From positions 54,066,001 to 54,130,000 of the forward strand of contig CM060733.1 of assembly GCA_030704615.1 (NCBI GenBank): a DNA stretch of 64,000 nucleotides, read 5' to 3'. The translations under genes and the position numbers were made by a program. The DNA is from Takakia lepidozioides (Eukaryota; Streptophyta; Takakiopsida; Takakiales; Takakiaceae). Under the pieces are notes generated by a model. It was not told the origin of the DNA, searched no databases, and was given only the letters and a program-made list of their open reading frames with translations. Shown one piece after another: positions 8,882-21,294 of this stretch; position 1 is the first letter of the stretch, and each line of letters opens with the position of its first letter.

Positions 8882-11555
8882 ATGCAGCGCTTCAGCAGTT
8901 CGAATATGTCTTACGATGAATCGGGCTACTTTGAATGCCCCGAAGCCTTTGGCATGGACACTGACGGTAACGAATCTACCAACATGAGTACTAGCCTCTT
9001 GGGAAATTTCACAGGGACGCAGCTTGATAAGCTAGACCCATCTGCAAGTTTCCCAGGATTGGGAGAACTTCCCTCCCAGGGGATGGAGGGCGTCGATCAC
9101 AACCTGTCAGGTACATTGGCAAGTGAGTTGAATTCCAGTTCAGTGGGGTTTGAGGTGGACGACCATAGTCAACTACTGCAAGAAATGCTTCAGCAGCAGT
9201 CTCAACCACAGCCTGGGCAAACCCCACAATCCCAGGTAAGATGATATACTGGAATTACTTGGGCATTAATGTTTCAGCAACCTTTAAACATAGTTTGATC
9301 CGCACAGGGGAAGCCTGAAGGGGAGAGAGCTCGGCGCACTAGAACCTTTCAAACATTTCTTAAAATGTATTGTACGATTGCTAGTTCTTTATTCGCTTGG
9401 ATGATCTAGGCTAGCTAAGCTGGTTTCAGCCTCAGTCAACATCTCCGTTGTCAAATTAAGACTGTACAAGAAATAAGTCGTAGGTGTTCAATGTGGCACG
9501 TGCTCATCTGTCTACAGTCTAGACTGCTCTCTCTCCCCCCTTCGTCTGTCTCACCATGGTACCATTTGCTATGGATAATATATATATGTACAGCAAGCAG
9601 CGGCCAGTGCGTGGGAAGAAAGCCTGCATGCCCTTCAGGAAATGCTTCTGTTACAGCAACATCAGCAACAGGCTCAGCAACTGTATCAGTCACAGGCGGA
9701 GCAGGTCTTCAACCACCCATTTTCTCAGGACCGAGCTGGGAACATTACCCAGACCGCTGGGTTCAACGCTGGAAAATTTCCTGGTGAATCTGAGCTCCTA
9801 AGTCTGCTCCAGCTTCCCCGGTGTGCTGCGTCATCCTTGCCTGCTGCCAACAGTGGTGCTCCTGGATACATCTCCAACTCAAGGGGAAAAAATCCGATGT
9901 ACTCTACCTCCACAATATCAGGTCCAGTAAACACAGGTGATTTCTATGACGGGCGTAATCATCACCTTCCCATGCACAGCCAGCAGTTACATAATTCTCC
10001 ACACTCAGCAACAAGTTTCTTCCACAATTTACCCCGTGGTGATACGTATGGGCCGCCCCCAAATTCTGCACAATTGACCAGGCCGGCCCCTATCTTTGTA
10101 GATCTCGAACAAGAAAAAGACGAAGACGGGAAGACTTCTACCTCTTTAGGTTCAAAGCGTGAAAACAGTATAGGGGGGAAAGGCGAGCCGCGCGGGGTGA
10201 ATCACTTTGCAACCGAGAGACAGAGACGCGAGTTTCTGAATGAGAAGTACCAGACTTTGCGGTCTTTGGTTCCTAACCCCTCCAAGGTAACTGCCAATTG
10301 CTTCAGACAGAAGCAAATTAGATGTGCACGCATGATTCTGGGATAATTAAGGAAAGGGAAGCTGCTGGTTCTTTGAGCTTGATTGCTTATGCCCTTTACA
10401 CTCTCCCCCCCGGTGGATATGCCATACTGTGCGAATGGGTTATACGGAGGAATGTAGGATAGAAATTTCTGTCGTTGTAGCTCAACGATTCTAGCTCAAG
10501 TCTAGCTGGTGTACCCCTAGCATATATATGCACAATATTTTCAAGAACTTTATCGATCTTCTGTATTTGTGGCTCCAGAACTCAAAGTTGTACTCCATGC
10601 TGTACATGCCACAAATCCGCACATGCTGATGTCCTGTTGTAGACCTTTACACTGTGGGTTTGCAGGCAGACCGGGCATCGATAGTTGCAGATGCCATCGA
10701 CTATGTTAAAGAACTCAAACGAACAGTTCAGGAGCTTCAGCTTCTCGTACAGGAGAAAAGACGCACGGCAGGGGGTGGGCTTGGAAAAAAGCGACGACGG
10801 ACGTTGGAGGCGGACGGTAATCCAGCCAGCATCGATATGGCTGAGAGTGCATCCACCAACCAATCGGTGCTGCAGAAAGGGAACGACGCATTTTCCGCTG
10901 ATGGTTCACAGCTCAGGAGTTCGTGGCTTCAAAGAACGTCACAAAGTGGGACTCAAGTGGATGTGCGAATTGTACACGATGAAGTCACCATCAAGTTGAG
11001 TCAGAGACGACGCCGCAACTGTCTAATGGATGTTATGTCTGTTCTCCAAGAACTACAACTGGATCTACTTCACGCAAGCGGGGCTAGCATCGGCGAGCAT
11101 GATGTCTATCTCTTCAATACCAAGGTATGAAGGTAATTTCTACCATTGTTTTTGAATTTTAGAGGTTATTCAACAAGGACAACGGACCGACGGAAGAATC
11201 TTCCTCAAGTACTCTTACTGACAGAGAAACTTAAACCGAGATCTATAGATCTTTGAATTTTACAAAGCGGAGCCCTCAGTGAATCAGAAGAGCGTGAAGG
11301 TGCTCACACGACAATGAAACGTTCCACCTACTGTTCACCTGGAAATATTCCGAGAAGATTTGAGGATAAATTTTGTTTGGGAGCTCGACTTTTCAAATCT
11401 TTCAGGCAAGTTTTGCTAATCCAATCTACAGTAATTCTCTCTGGATGTCTGATGGTATGTTACTTTGTTTGTGCGCGCAGATACTGGAAGGATCATCCAC
11501 ATTTGCAGGCTACATTGCGGCCAAGTTGCTTGACGCTGTTGACCACCGCACCTGA
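8882..11555 (+). CDS. bHLH transcription factor, subgroup II (AtbHLH010/089/091-like)
   Basis: Four coding exons: 8882-9235, 9594-10286, 10666-11124 and 11481-11555. All have GT-AG borders and phase 0, giving about 526 aa. Exon 2 carries a Q-rich stretch and the basic region (HFATERQRRE), with the His-Glu-Arg residues expected for E/G-box binding. Helix 1 ends at NPSK, exactly where intron 2 falls, and helix 2 starts ADRASIVADAIDYVKEL in exon 3, a common intron position in the family. The C-terminus (VDVRIVHDEVTIKLSQ ... LDLLHASG ... LLDAVDH) is the ACT-like dimerisation domain of this subgroup. Known family members act in the nucleus; the angiosperm relatives regulate tapetum and pollen genes. 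A role in reproductive or sporophyte tissue here is inference. A later Met at 8909 is an alternative start. Confidence 0.9.
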
Positions 11556-14018
11556 TGCACAGAGCATTTGTAGGACTTCTAATTTATTACATGGATTTTC
11601 TAGAACTTGATTCCAGTTGGTCACAGAACAGTAGGGTAAATGCCTGCCACAATATTGTGAGTCAGGCCCAAGAGTACCGTCACCTTAACAAAACTAGTTA
11701 GGTTACTGCAACACATAAATCAACACACGACATGTGATCAAGATTTTGGCCCGACCCAGTTACACTAGCTACGACTTCACGCAGTGCCAAGCTGCCGGTG
11801 CCCTCTGGGGATATTTTAGATCTTCAAACCCCCAACTGAACTCTCTATACTTCGAACAGCTCAAGATTTTGTTCAAGTACTTCATAGATAGAGACTGAGA
11901 TATCAGTGTATAAATCATGTTACAAACATTTCATGGTCACATCAGTCTGCTCACCCTGTCTCAGAGGCGGCTGCAGGGGAGTTTTAGGTTACTACTCAAA
12001 TTTTTAACTTCTCCTTTCCGTTATCGCATTCTAGAAAGACGTCGTACAAAGACTGATAGACTTGTGATTATCCATCTTAACTCAAAATGGTTAAACTGAT
12101 CAGCTTTTGCGTGACTTCAGGATCAATCCAGGCTGAACAAGGTGAAATTATGGTTCTTTCTGAAAAAGAGAATGACTACATGCGCTACATGCGTCATTCA
12201 AGTATGGTCGTTAGTAGGTTAATTAGACTGTGTGAAGCACCCTGGGACAGGATGCTATACCTCCGGTCAAACCCTTTCAGTCGTGTCCCGTAACTTGTAA
12301 GGTCCTTGGACTTACTAAAGTTTCGTTCTTTCATGGATGATCGTCCAAAGCAGAATTTTAGTTGAGCCAGTTGGACTGCCGTGGTTCAACCAGTCCTACT
12401 GGAATATTCGGAAGAGTCGGATTAAAACCAGATTTTCTCGAGCGTCATCATTTAAGCCAACTCTCCAGCAAAACAAACATTCCGAACTGAATTTGCTGCT
12501 AGGTGCAACAACAGTGAGGAGTCGAGGAGGAATCCATGGCACCCAGCTGGGGAGAGTTTGACTGCTAGAAATTCAATGATGAAAGAGGGTCCAACATTCA
12601 GTCACAACGAGAAACTTCAATCCAATCCAGTTTTCCCTAAATAACAAATATTTCACTCATCACAATAATGGCATCACACAATTGAGCTCACTGTCGTATC
12701 TACCATGACGTGTGTGAAACTTGTTACATGAAGTTTCTCTCTCAAGATTACATCATGAAGAAAGAAATTAGGACTCGACCGGAACTCATAGCTTTTAAAA
12801 CCTAGTTCAAGTTCTGAGTTGACAAAGTTCGAATTGCACTGAAGATCACTGTTGTTGGCAGCATTGGCCTAAACTAGTATGGACAAGATTATTAATCACA
12901 CGGGAACTAAGAGATCGTGAAAGGCAGCAAGCGAGCGATTGTCTTTCACCTACCAAGGGTTTTCAGAACTAAACTGGATCCGAACATGTTTTGCGGTTAA
13001 ACTCTTGGAGCATGCCTTTTCGCTGTTTAGCTAAACTCTTGGTGCTAGAGAGGTGTTGTACTAACGACAACTTTTAAAAGCCAAGATGGAATGAGTTATT
13101 GGATTCGTAAGTGTTCGGAAAGGGTGCAACCTCTTGTTATCTTGAGGTGGGTTTCTATATCTCCAATACCTTGGTAGATTATAAGAGAGTTCAAAGAAAG
13201 TCTTGCAAGCGAGAAAAAGAGAGTTTGTGAGTAGAATACTCACCCAAATGGACATGTACCATAAATAGAAGAGGAATTCGTCACAAACTAAACACGGTTC
13301 AACAAAAATCAGCACTATTGAACAGGTGGGAACTCTTGACATGGCCAAGCATAGGACCATAGATGCAAGACTTGAACATATTGTGGGGATGATCTATCAA
13401 TTGGATTCTCCTTGCCAAAATCATGGTTTTTGCTGTAGAGGAGTGCGCCTCAATGAACATTCGCATGACAATACTTAATGAGCACTAGTACCTTACTAGC
13501 TGGCCCAGAATTATGAACTTATAACTTCTCGTCATGCATTGCATCTCTATCTAGTCAGACATTCGTAGATACTGTGAGAATGCACTGACCGTGACTAGCA
13601 ACACCTCATCAGTCAATCTATAGACTATATTTTGAGACCAAATTTATTATAAGACTCAGGGAAAGCAAGTTTTACAACAAAGGTTAGCTGGTCGCAGTAA
13701 CCAACTGTGATCTCAGCAAAGTGCAATGGTAAATCATCCAGATCACAAATTATCAAGCATTTATGAGACTTGCTATTACGGTGGGACACCTACAAACCTA
13801 TGTTATACGTCTCCTACCTGCGCGATTGAGGACTGAGCAGCACTTCTGCTTCGCTCTCTCATATGCAGTCTGATTTAGTTAACTAACTTGGAGATGAGGA
13901 GTTCTTTACGTGTAAACTTTATATATCCAGGCGGTACGCTCTAAATTACAGTATAAGCTTTCGGTTTCTGAGTCTAGCACACACTCAAATCTTACTAGGG
14001 GACTTATTTGCACGAAAC
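11556..14018. other. Intergenic; nothing recognised
   Basis: About 2.5 kb with no supported gene. Only frames of up to about 128 codons occur and none shows a domain. The first few hundred bases are presumably the 3' UTR of the bHLH gene. Confidence 0.4.
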
Positions 14019-15140
14019 ATGAGTGATCAACAATGTGGTGCCGAGCCTGGTGAGAGTGGGTGGGATATGCGAAGTAAGGTTGGTGAGTGGGACCCAAAAT
14101 GTAAATCGGCAGGACCCTGCAGAGTGTCAAGGTGTGGTAGTCGACCCACTCAGTCGCCCCTGTCCTTCGACCTTTCTTTGAAATTAGAGTCTTGGGACTC
14201 AGATGTGGCTGATCCATGCCCCCAGTTGGCCGGTGAGAGTGGAGGCACTTGGGTGGCTTCCGGCATACATGGGGGGCCTGTGGGAAAAGCACCCATTTTT
14301 ACCATGGACTTGGCCCCATGTGACGATCCAGGATCGCCACCATCGCCGACGTCACCTAGGGTTCGCATTGTTCCCAGTGTGTCCAAGAAATTGGTGTTGG
14401 CTAGCCGTGACAAAGAGTCCCTACTTGAGGAAATCATAGATCTAAAGCGCGCTATCTTTGACCAGCAACAACACATCCGGCACCATAAGATCCAAGCATC
14501 TATTGTTGAGATAGAGAATAGGAAGATGATAAGAGATATTGAGGATATGGAAAAACCAAACTGCACGTCGAAATCTACACGACCACAAGGTACAGTCCGA
14601 TTGCGTACCAAAATTCAAGGTCTCAAGAACAAGATTGGTGGTTTGCAAGCTCGATCTGAAGTCCAGAGTGGAGAAATTCACAGACTACGGTCAGACGCAC
14701 GCGCAACACACACCAGAGAAATCGAGTTTGAAAGAAATGTTTTTGCTGGAGAGATTAGCAGGTTGAGTATGCTTGTAAAGCGCTTGAAAGGCATGTGCAA
14801 CCATGCTGCATCCTTGGAGAAGAGAGAGGACATTGGTCCAATGACTGAAAAAGCACGACAACTGGAAGTTGAGAATGAGCGCCTCGAAGATGAGAGAGAT
14901 ACAGCAGAGAAAGAGCTAGAAAAAGTAGAACACAATCTCAGATTGAATCGGGGCAGGGCCAACGAGCATATCATGGAGGCTAAAACCTTTGAGAAGAAAT
15001 GCAAGGACATGGAGCAGAAAAACATCAGACTGGCGGGTGCCATTGAGAGAACGAAGAAACAAAACAAACTCTTGGCCAAAAAACTGAGGAAGACGGAGAA
15101 AGCCTACAAGAAAGCAAAGAAGAGAGGAAGATTTACCTAG
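14019..15140 (+). CDS. Long coiled-coil protein of unknown function, 373 aa, intronless
   Basis: A single uninterrupted ATG-to-TAG frame. Residues 1-115 are low-complexity, rich in Gly, Pro, Ser and Cys. Residues about 125-180, 195-260 and 270-365 are charged heptad-like sequence (for example ARQLEVENERLEDERDTAEK), so three coiled-coil blocks are likely. The C-terminus is strongly basic (KKLRKTEKAYKKAKKRGR). There is no signal peptide or membrane segment. I cannot name the family. The layout is like cytoskeletal, centrosomal or ciliary coiled-coil proteins, and a role in motile sperm would fit a non-seed plant, but that is speculation. High charge on one strand also produces long shadow frames on the other, and these are not genes. 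Confidence 0.75.
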   Translation: MSDQQCGAEPGESGWDMRSKVGEWDPKCKSAGPCRVSRCGSRPTQSPLSFDLSLKLESWDSDVADPCPQLAGESGGTWVASGIHGGPVGKAPIFTMDLAPCDDPGSPPSPTSPRVRIVPSVSKKLVLASRDKESLLEEIIDLKRAIFDQQQHIRHHKIQASIVEIENRKMIRDIEDMEKPNCTSKSTRPQGTVRLRTKIQGLKNKIGGLQARSEVQSGEIHRLRSDARATHTREIEFERNVFAGEISRLSMLVKRLKGMCNHAASLEKREDIGPMTEKARQLEVENERLEDERDTAEKELEKVEHNLRLNRGRANEHIMEAKTFEKKCKDMEQKNIRLAGAIERTKKQNKLLAKKLRKTEKAYKKAKKRGRFT

Positions 15141-15310
15141 TCCATAGCATCTCCTCACTGGAGGACTTATGGTGCATCCTTTCTCAACTAATAAATATAT
15201 TACTTATATTACTCTCCTTCTAACTTTATATAAATAATGCAGAAGCTATAGAAGTGGTCATTGTTATTAGTAGTAGGACCCTATTTTTAATTAAATGTTA
15301 TTGCGATTTT

Positions 15311-15500
15311 GCTCCATTGATGAGTAGAGCCCTGAGTGCCACCCAGGTGGTTCCAGGTTCAAATCCTGCTACCTTGTCGGGTGTGTCATGATGTTCTCCC
15401 CCCTTTCCTTGGGCGGTGTCCCTTAAGCCTTGTGTGCTCGGCCCCTCATGGCAAGGTTATTTTCTCCCTCACTGTAATGAAGGGGTCTGAGCGACCAGGC
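15311..15500 (+). mobile_element. tRNA-derived SINE, family A copy 3 (5' degenerate)
   Basis: The A-box is worn, but the segment CCTGAGTGCCACC and the B-box GGTTCAAATCC at 15356-15366 match the copy at 212. The body contains CCCCTCATGGCAAGGTTATTTTCTCC and the shared 3' motif TCACTGTAATGAAGGGGTCTGA. It lies directly before another SINE. Confidence 0.7.
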
Positions 15501-15508
15501 TACTCATT

Positions 15509-15790
15509 TGACAACCAAGTTGTAGCCCAGTGGTAATGGGCACATACCACCTCGGAAGTGGTTGTGGGTTTAGATCCACCAATTGGTGTCACAAAGGTGT
15601 CGGCCCTTCCTGCTGGAAGGCAGTAACCCTTGGGGTCCAGAGACACCATAATTTACACTTCCTTGGGGAGGCGTCATATATACATATATATATATCCTCT
15701 CATTATAGTGAAGGCCGATTTGTGAGCGACCTAAGGGCAAGGGCACTCGTCCGGATTCCTATGATGGGAAAAAAAGAGAGGAGGTAAGTA
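15509..15790 (+). mobile_element. tRNA-derived SINE with a different head and a shared 3' domain
   Basis: The head TAGCCCAGTGG (15524-15534) and the B-box-like GGTTTAGATCC (15568-15578) differ from the family A head. The middle carries GAGACACCATAATTTACACTTCC at 15640-15662, which recurs at 53820 and 59677. It then has an AT microsatellite and the 3' end CCTCTCATTATAGTGAAGG-CCGATTTGTGAGCG, which is the family A tail. The structure suggests a chimeric SINE or a relay of 3' domains between families. Confidence 0.65.
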
Positions 15791-17953
15791 GGTTGTAGGT
15801 AGTCCCAAAAGTCCTCAGATGGAGGCCAGGTGCATGCACAGAGGATAATTCATAGTACTGCACTTGATGGAAAATGATACAGTACAAATATTAAATATTC
15901 ATTGCTGGCTGGGTGCAAATGTCCTCTCCTAGTAGTCAATTAAATTGTCCGCTGTAATGTTAAGAGTTCCTCTCAGATAATGAAAAAAACGAAGGGGGAA
16001 AAAACTAGATGTCCGTCCACATATTGTTCACCTTATTAGACTCTCCGCATGAAAAAGCAAATGAAAACATGAATGCATTAGTGGGTTAACCCACTCAGTC
16101 ATCATTGTGTACATCAGTTTATTTTGTGTGACAGCAACCTTAAGCCTTTCCCTCCAGTTTACATCCACCTCCAGATCATCCACATGAGGGGGAAAGGAGA
16201 GTGAGACTTCCATGCTCCTAGATATCATCAAATATTCCAGAGAGTTCGCATGTGAGCTTCCCCTTTCTATCAGGAGAGGTACTTTCAAACTTATGGCTAA
16301 GTAGACAAGGCAGGCGGATTCCAACGACCCTTTTGTTTCCTAATTCACTTGAAGAAATTACTCTCTTTGAGCTAAGCTGATATGAAAATGAAATGGATTC
16401 TTAATGTACTAATGGCCCATATCTTCCTGTCTGTACAAAGTGATTCTCAGTTCAGAACTGCTAACCATAATTAGCCCATTGCACAGCTGAAGGCCTGCCA
16501 ACTGAACCCCCAGCCACAGACTGACTTTCAGTCACTAAGAAATAATATCCACTCCAGGGTCTCCAATTTGCTGATGTGGGGCACCCAAATTGCAAGGTAT
16601 AGTCACGGCAATTGGGCTCTCATCTGGGTGCCATCCAATCCAGTACTTTCTGGTGTTTTACCCCACAAACAACTTGCTTGATCTGGAAGGCTACTTCCCC
16701 CAGCCCTTTTGTCCTTGTGGAAGTAAGTACAGCAGGTCACACAAACAACACTGAATACATTCACTTGTAGGTTGAAACATGATCTTAAAATGTAGTTTGC
16801 TATGGAAGAGAACTGCCTACCACATTGTTATGCAGCCAGGGACTTGACTACCAGTGGTGCTACAGCTTCAGGCTCTGAGTGTCGGCCAGAGTGCCCCAAG
16901 TTTTCCCCAACAGAAACTGCTCCGTGGCCTCCATTGCCGTAGGCAGGTTCAGACATTGCTGGGCCCCATAAGGCACCTGTGCTGTGCCCAAGACACAACT
17001 GCCTGAGATAGTCCATTCCTCAATAAAAGATGCTCTGTGGACATACACAACCAAACTTGGGAACCACAGGTTCACTTTTTGTAACTTTATGCCACTCATG
17101 GTATTTGCATTTAGTAGTGTAAATCAAGAGTTGACAAAAACACAGAGGAATAACTGTGATATAACTCAAGGGAGTAGCAGGGCCAAATAGCACAGAAAAA
17201 AGAACCCAGCGGGCAACCCATTGCCATGGATAGAATGTCACTTCCCAAGACACCCCACCCTTGACCCCTGCCAAGATGACAGACACAGAAAAGCAAGATC
17301 AAGATGGTCCAGGGATCAAAGCATTGAGTTCACACAATAGCACTGTTGCAGTCAAATAACAAGAAGTAAGTGAACTGCTCTACTTGCTTTCCATTTGTGA
17401 GAATTGACCCTTATCTTTGTGACATTTGAGAGTCCAAAGAATCATGCGACGCACAGTCGACGCAGTTGAGCTGAATGTTTACTGAATCCTGTATATTTTG
17501 CACAGGGAAACCAAAGTCTGGCTTTCCAAAGAGAACTTTTCGCATCCATCTCTTCCCCATTTTTCCCAGGCATCCGTCTTTTTCTCTCAGCAGGTCATCA
17601 AACTACTTGTGTTGATGGCCATAACGATACAAAGAGCACCCCCACCCCAAAAGATCTCTCTTGCCCCCCTAATTAATCAATTTGCTTTGACTCCAACTCC
17701 CTCTTGCTTGAACTGGTCATGACGATAACATGACTGAAAGACTAGGCAAATGCGCCAACCACCATCTTTGCAGCCCCTACATAACCACACATATCAACCT
17801 CAACAACACATTCCAACAGAGGCTTATGCCCCAAGACACCTCAGAATCTACCAATAAAACCTCTCTAAAGCAAAATCCGAACCCTAGCTGAATGATTGTC
17901 TTTGAGCCATCTAGTCAGGATCAAGCAACAAACAGTGGGAGTCCCCCCACCCT
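15791..17953. other. Intergenic; nothing recognised
   Basis: About 2.2 kb with short frames only. The part next to 17954 is presumably the 3' UTR of the minus-strand K/R/S-rich gene. Confidence 0.4.
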
Positions 17954-20900
17954 CTATTCCTTACCATTTTCAAAATAACATGAAAGGGGTAATGGCCCGT
18001 TGGCCTCCCCATCACTATGGCTTTTGCTACTGGATGAGCTTAGCGAGCGCTTCCTTCGTGTTTTGTGCTTCTCCTTCCTCTCTCGTTTATCTTTTCTGGA
18101 TTTGCGCTTCTCACGCTCTTTTCGCCGCTCATCATCACTGCTTGAGCTTTCTGACTCAGACTCCGACTCACTCCTCGTACGCCGTTTCTTTGATGATCTC
18201 TGCCAACATTTAAAACGATAAGGCCCTTGTATCCAACATTTCCATCCATTTCTCTCTGGACTATTGTCCACATATTTCAATACATAAATTGGCTTGAGGC
18301 TCTATGAGCATCCCATCCCAGGGAAGAACTATCCTTTCCATTGTGTTTAGATAGTCAACATTTAATATTTCAATGACCCTTCAATGAGTGAATATAAACA
18401 GTCCAACTGAGAAAAATACTAAGAGGCCTTGGAGGCCAATAGACGACTGAGGGTGTGCTGTCCAGAACTAAATGTGAGAATGTACTCATAAGACGTTGTT
18501 TGCCGTAGCCTTGTGGCACAGAGTGAGAGTCAGAGAGATAGAGAACCATCTGCTCTGAGCACCCGTGATGACACCTAAGTAGTCAATAAATATTTGGTTT
18601 TATGTTTTTTCAAGTGAACAGTTGATTCTCAACATATGAAGGTATAGAGGGAGATATAGACCAAAGTCATTAGACTTCACCACAAATAAGGGGAGGGAGG
18701 GAAGGAGGTAGTTAGAGAACCAACTTCAATTGCAGCACCCTGCAAACAGGTTGCAAGGTGGGAGCGAGGTAGAGAGATGGAGAGAGTGGGACAGGCAGGC
18801 CTGCAGATCACTACACAGCAGACATACAGCATGCTTACTTGATCAAGTGTGAGAGTTCACCATCATTAGAGCTATGCACAGAGTCCCTCACCTTCCTCTT
18901 TCTGGCACTCTTACTCTTGTCTTTGTCTTTGTCTTTGTCTTTATCCTTGTCCTTGTCCCTGTCTCGGTCTTTCTTTCCTGAGCCAACCCACCAAACACAA
19001 AATTCAGTCAGAAGAGCCAACTTGTGGAATGATAGGGCGCGATGTTACAAACTCATAAGCCACACTCCTAATTCGACATTAATGACATGTGTAGCACACA
19101 CTCAGGGTTTCTAATGTAAAAGTATCTGATTTACATCAATGACTACAGGTCAAAGTGCTAAAAAACCGCAAATGGTACCCTTGAATTCCTATTCAGATTG
19201 CAGACCATAGTTCTCAGCCCTGCAAATGAATGGAACGAGCAGGATCGAACCAAATGAAAGTTTGCAAGGATGTTCCTATATTTTCCAAGCTTTTCCTTTT
19301 GATTTCAAACTGCTAAAAACCTTCAAAATTTGTAGGCTTTTCCTATTTATATTACAGACCCCAAGTTCTCAGCCCAGCAAATGAAGTACATGTTTTATTC
19401 TGTGCGTCATACTAATCATGGATTGAACTCTATTGAAGTTTAAATGCAAATGAACGCTGACCTTTTTTAAGTTTGTCCCTTTTGTCCGCATGGTTGACCC
19501 CGCGTGCCAGCTTGCGTGCTCGTTCAGCATCCAGCTGCGCTCGATACTCCCGCATTAAACGGGCCTCATCGTCTTCAAGTTCTCCCTGCCTCTTCGCCTC
19601 TTCCTATAATTTTTGTTTTGAGCAATCAGACCAGGTCCAAGTCCTAGGTAGCTACATAAATGGTAACAAATATCACATGGCAGAACAGAGAATAATTTTG
19701 GTGAAGCTAATGATATAAACAACATACTTTAGTCAAAGGCTATCAGCTAGTCACATAAGCAGACAGTGTGGATGCATTGGCCTAACAAGTTATAGCACAT
19801 CCTGTTTGTCCTAACGATGCACATGCAATTTTCAAATGCTTAGTGAAACCCCTGGCCAGGATATTTGTGTAGCTTGTGACCTTCAAAAACATTGCTACAT
19901 TGCTCCTTCCAAGGATTGGCACTTCAATATGGTAACAGGATGTGCTACAAGTGGCCAGCTGCAATTTTGACCTGCCTACATGGGCTCTGGGCATGGTTAT
20001 CATAGACTTCAGGTTCCAAACGAGTCTACTGAACCCAAATGGACCCTAGATAATAACCGGCTCCAAAGTGCTTACGCACTGACGAGGCAGCCTAAAGGTT
20101 CACAGCTGCCAAATTAGGCAAATGCTTGATGCAAGATTGAGATGAATTTATTGACTCTGCAAGTTGATTACCCTGGTGCACAAAACCTTACATACCTTCT
20201 GACGCTCGTGATTAGATTAAATCCTGTTAAAGCAATCAGCATGTTTCCTCAATAAGGAGGCATGCTTCCTGGGTTTGAAGTTTTCTGCAGTTAATGGCTA
20301 CCTTACCGTACCGTGCTTCAAATCTCTGTGAGTTCACTTGCGGCAGGGCAAAAAAGACACCATACTGGCTGCCTGGTGCATCAATGCTAGTACAAACCAT
20401 TGCCACATAACATTGTCCCCCCACAATCACTTGGAAAATGTGGCAACAATGTCGCAAGAGACATGGAAAAAACCTAGTCCGCACCTTTTGCTTTTGCTTC
20501 CACTCTTCCCAGGTCACAGTATGTGATGTCTGAAGGCTGGCCAGACGCGCCGCATGCCACTCTGGTGAATGGAAAGATCCGTCCATCTGCGGCTGCCTTT
20601 GTCAGTAGCTCTTCCAACACTTCCTTCACCAGAAAGTCCATCTGCGGCCTAAAGCTGACTTCACTGCTTAACTCCTCTATCATTCTTAAGCAGAACCCCA
20701 TCCAGCATCAAACATGACAGAGAAGTGCGTTGGATTTTTTTTTCTCTCTCTCTGTCCCTCTTTATCGCCCCCTCTCGATCAGCAGTGAAAACACAGGCAC
20801 ATTTGTCAAGTCTGCATTTAGATAGAGAAAAAGCTACAAAAAAAGCCAAGACCTCAACGTCATGTGAATGCGAGTCTATAACTGACTAGTCATCTGCCAT

Positions 20901-21294
20901 ACACGACCGCTAAGCTAATTTCCTAACTCCTGGAAGATTAACATCTATGCCCTTAAGGCTCCGTTGAAGCGAACGTTCGCGACAAATGCGAAGGAAGAGA
21001 AATCGCATGAGACAAGTACACAGGGGATTCATCTTCATAATATGCTTTTGAAATCGTTCGAGTGGAGGCGTGAGGAATGTGAGAGACGGCTTGGAACTCA
21101 TCTGAATCTCCCTATCCTAGAAGGACTTAAATACCCACTTTAAGAATGCATGCAAAAAACAAGAAAATATCAGACAACGAGGGAGGAGGAATACACACCA
21201 TTCCATCCTCGATTTCCTCCCCAGGAGCGCCGGTGGCGGTGTGCGAGGACATCTTCGCCCTTTGCATAGCCTTGTATGCCTGATTCTTCCCCAT
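17954..21294 (-). CDS. Conserved plant Lys/Arg/Ser-rich nuclear protein, MGKNQAYKAMQRA family
   Basis: Five exons on the minus strand join in frame: 21294-21199, 20586-20485, 19603-19462, 18977-18839 and 18197-17954, giving about 240 aa. The N-terminus MGKNQAYKAMQRAK, then EEIEDGM, then DGSFHSPEWHAARLASLQ and TWEEWKQKQ, is a strongly conserved plant block. Exon 3 gives an acidic/basic helix (ARLMREYRAQLDAERARKLA). Exon 4 encodes a DK dipeptide run. Exon 5 has SES/SSSS and RKDKRERK tracts ending GPLPLS-YF. Composition resembles FAM133/NKAP-like RNA-processing proteins, but function is unproven. The exon 5 acceptor must be the second AG of GCAGAG to keep frame, and the upstream one would shift it. 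An alternative product through that acceptor is possible. Confidence 0.85.

Noticed and set aside
9451-9934. ORFs overlapping bHLH exon 2 in other frames and strand
   Set aside because: They share sequence with the clear bHLH exon; they are shadows.
14678-15079. 133-aa minus-strand ORF rich in Ser, Phe and Leu
   Set aside because: Antisense shadow of the Lys/Glu-rich coiled-coil gene. Its hydrophobic look is a consequence of the opposite strand's charged codons.
18839-19114. Leu/Ser-repeat plus-strand ORF (SLSLSL)
   Set aside because: Antisense of the DK dipeptide run in the K/R/S-rich gene.
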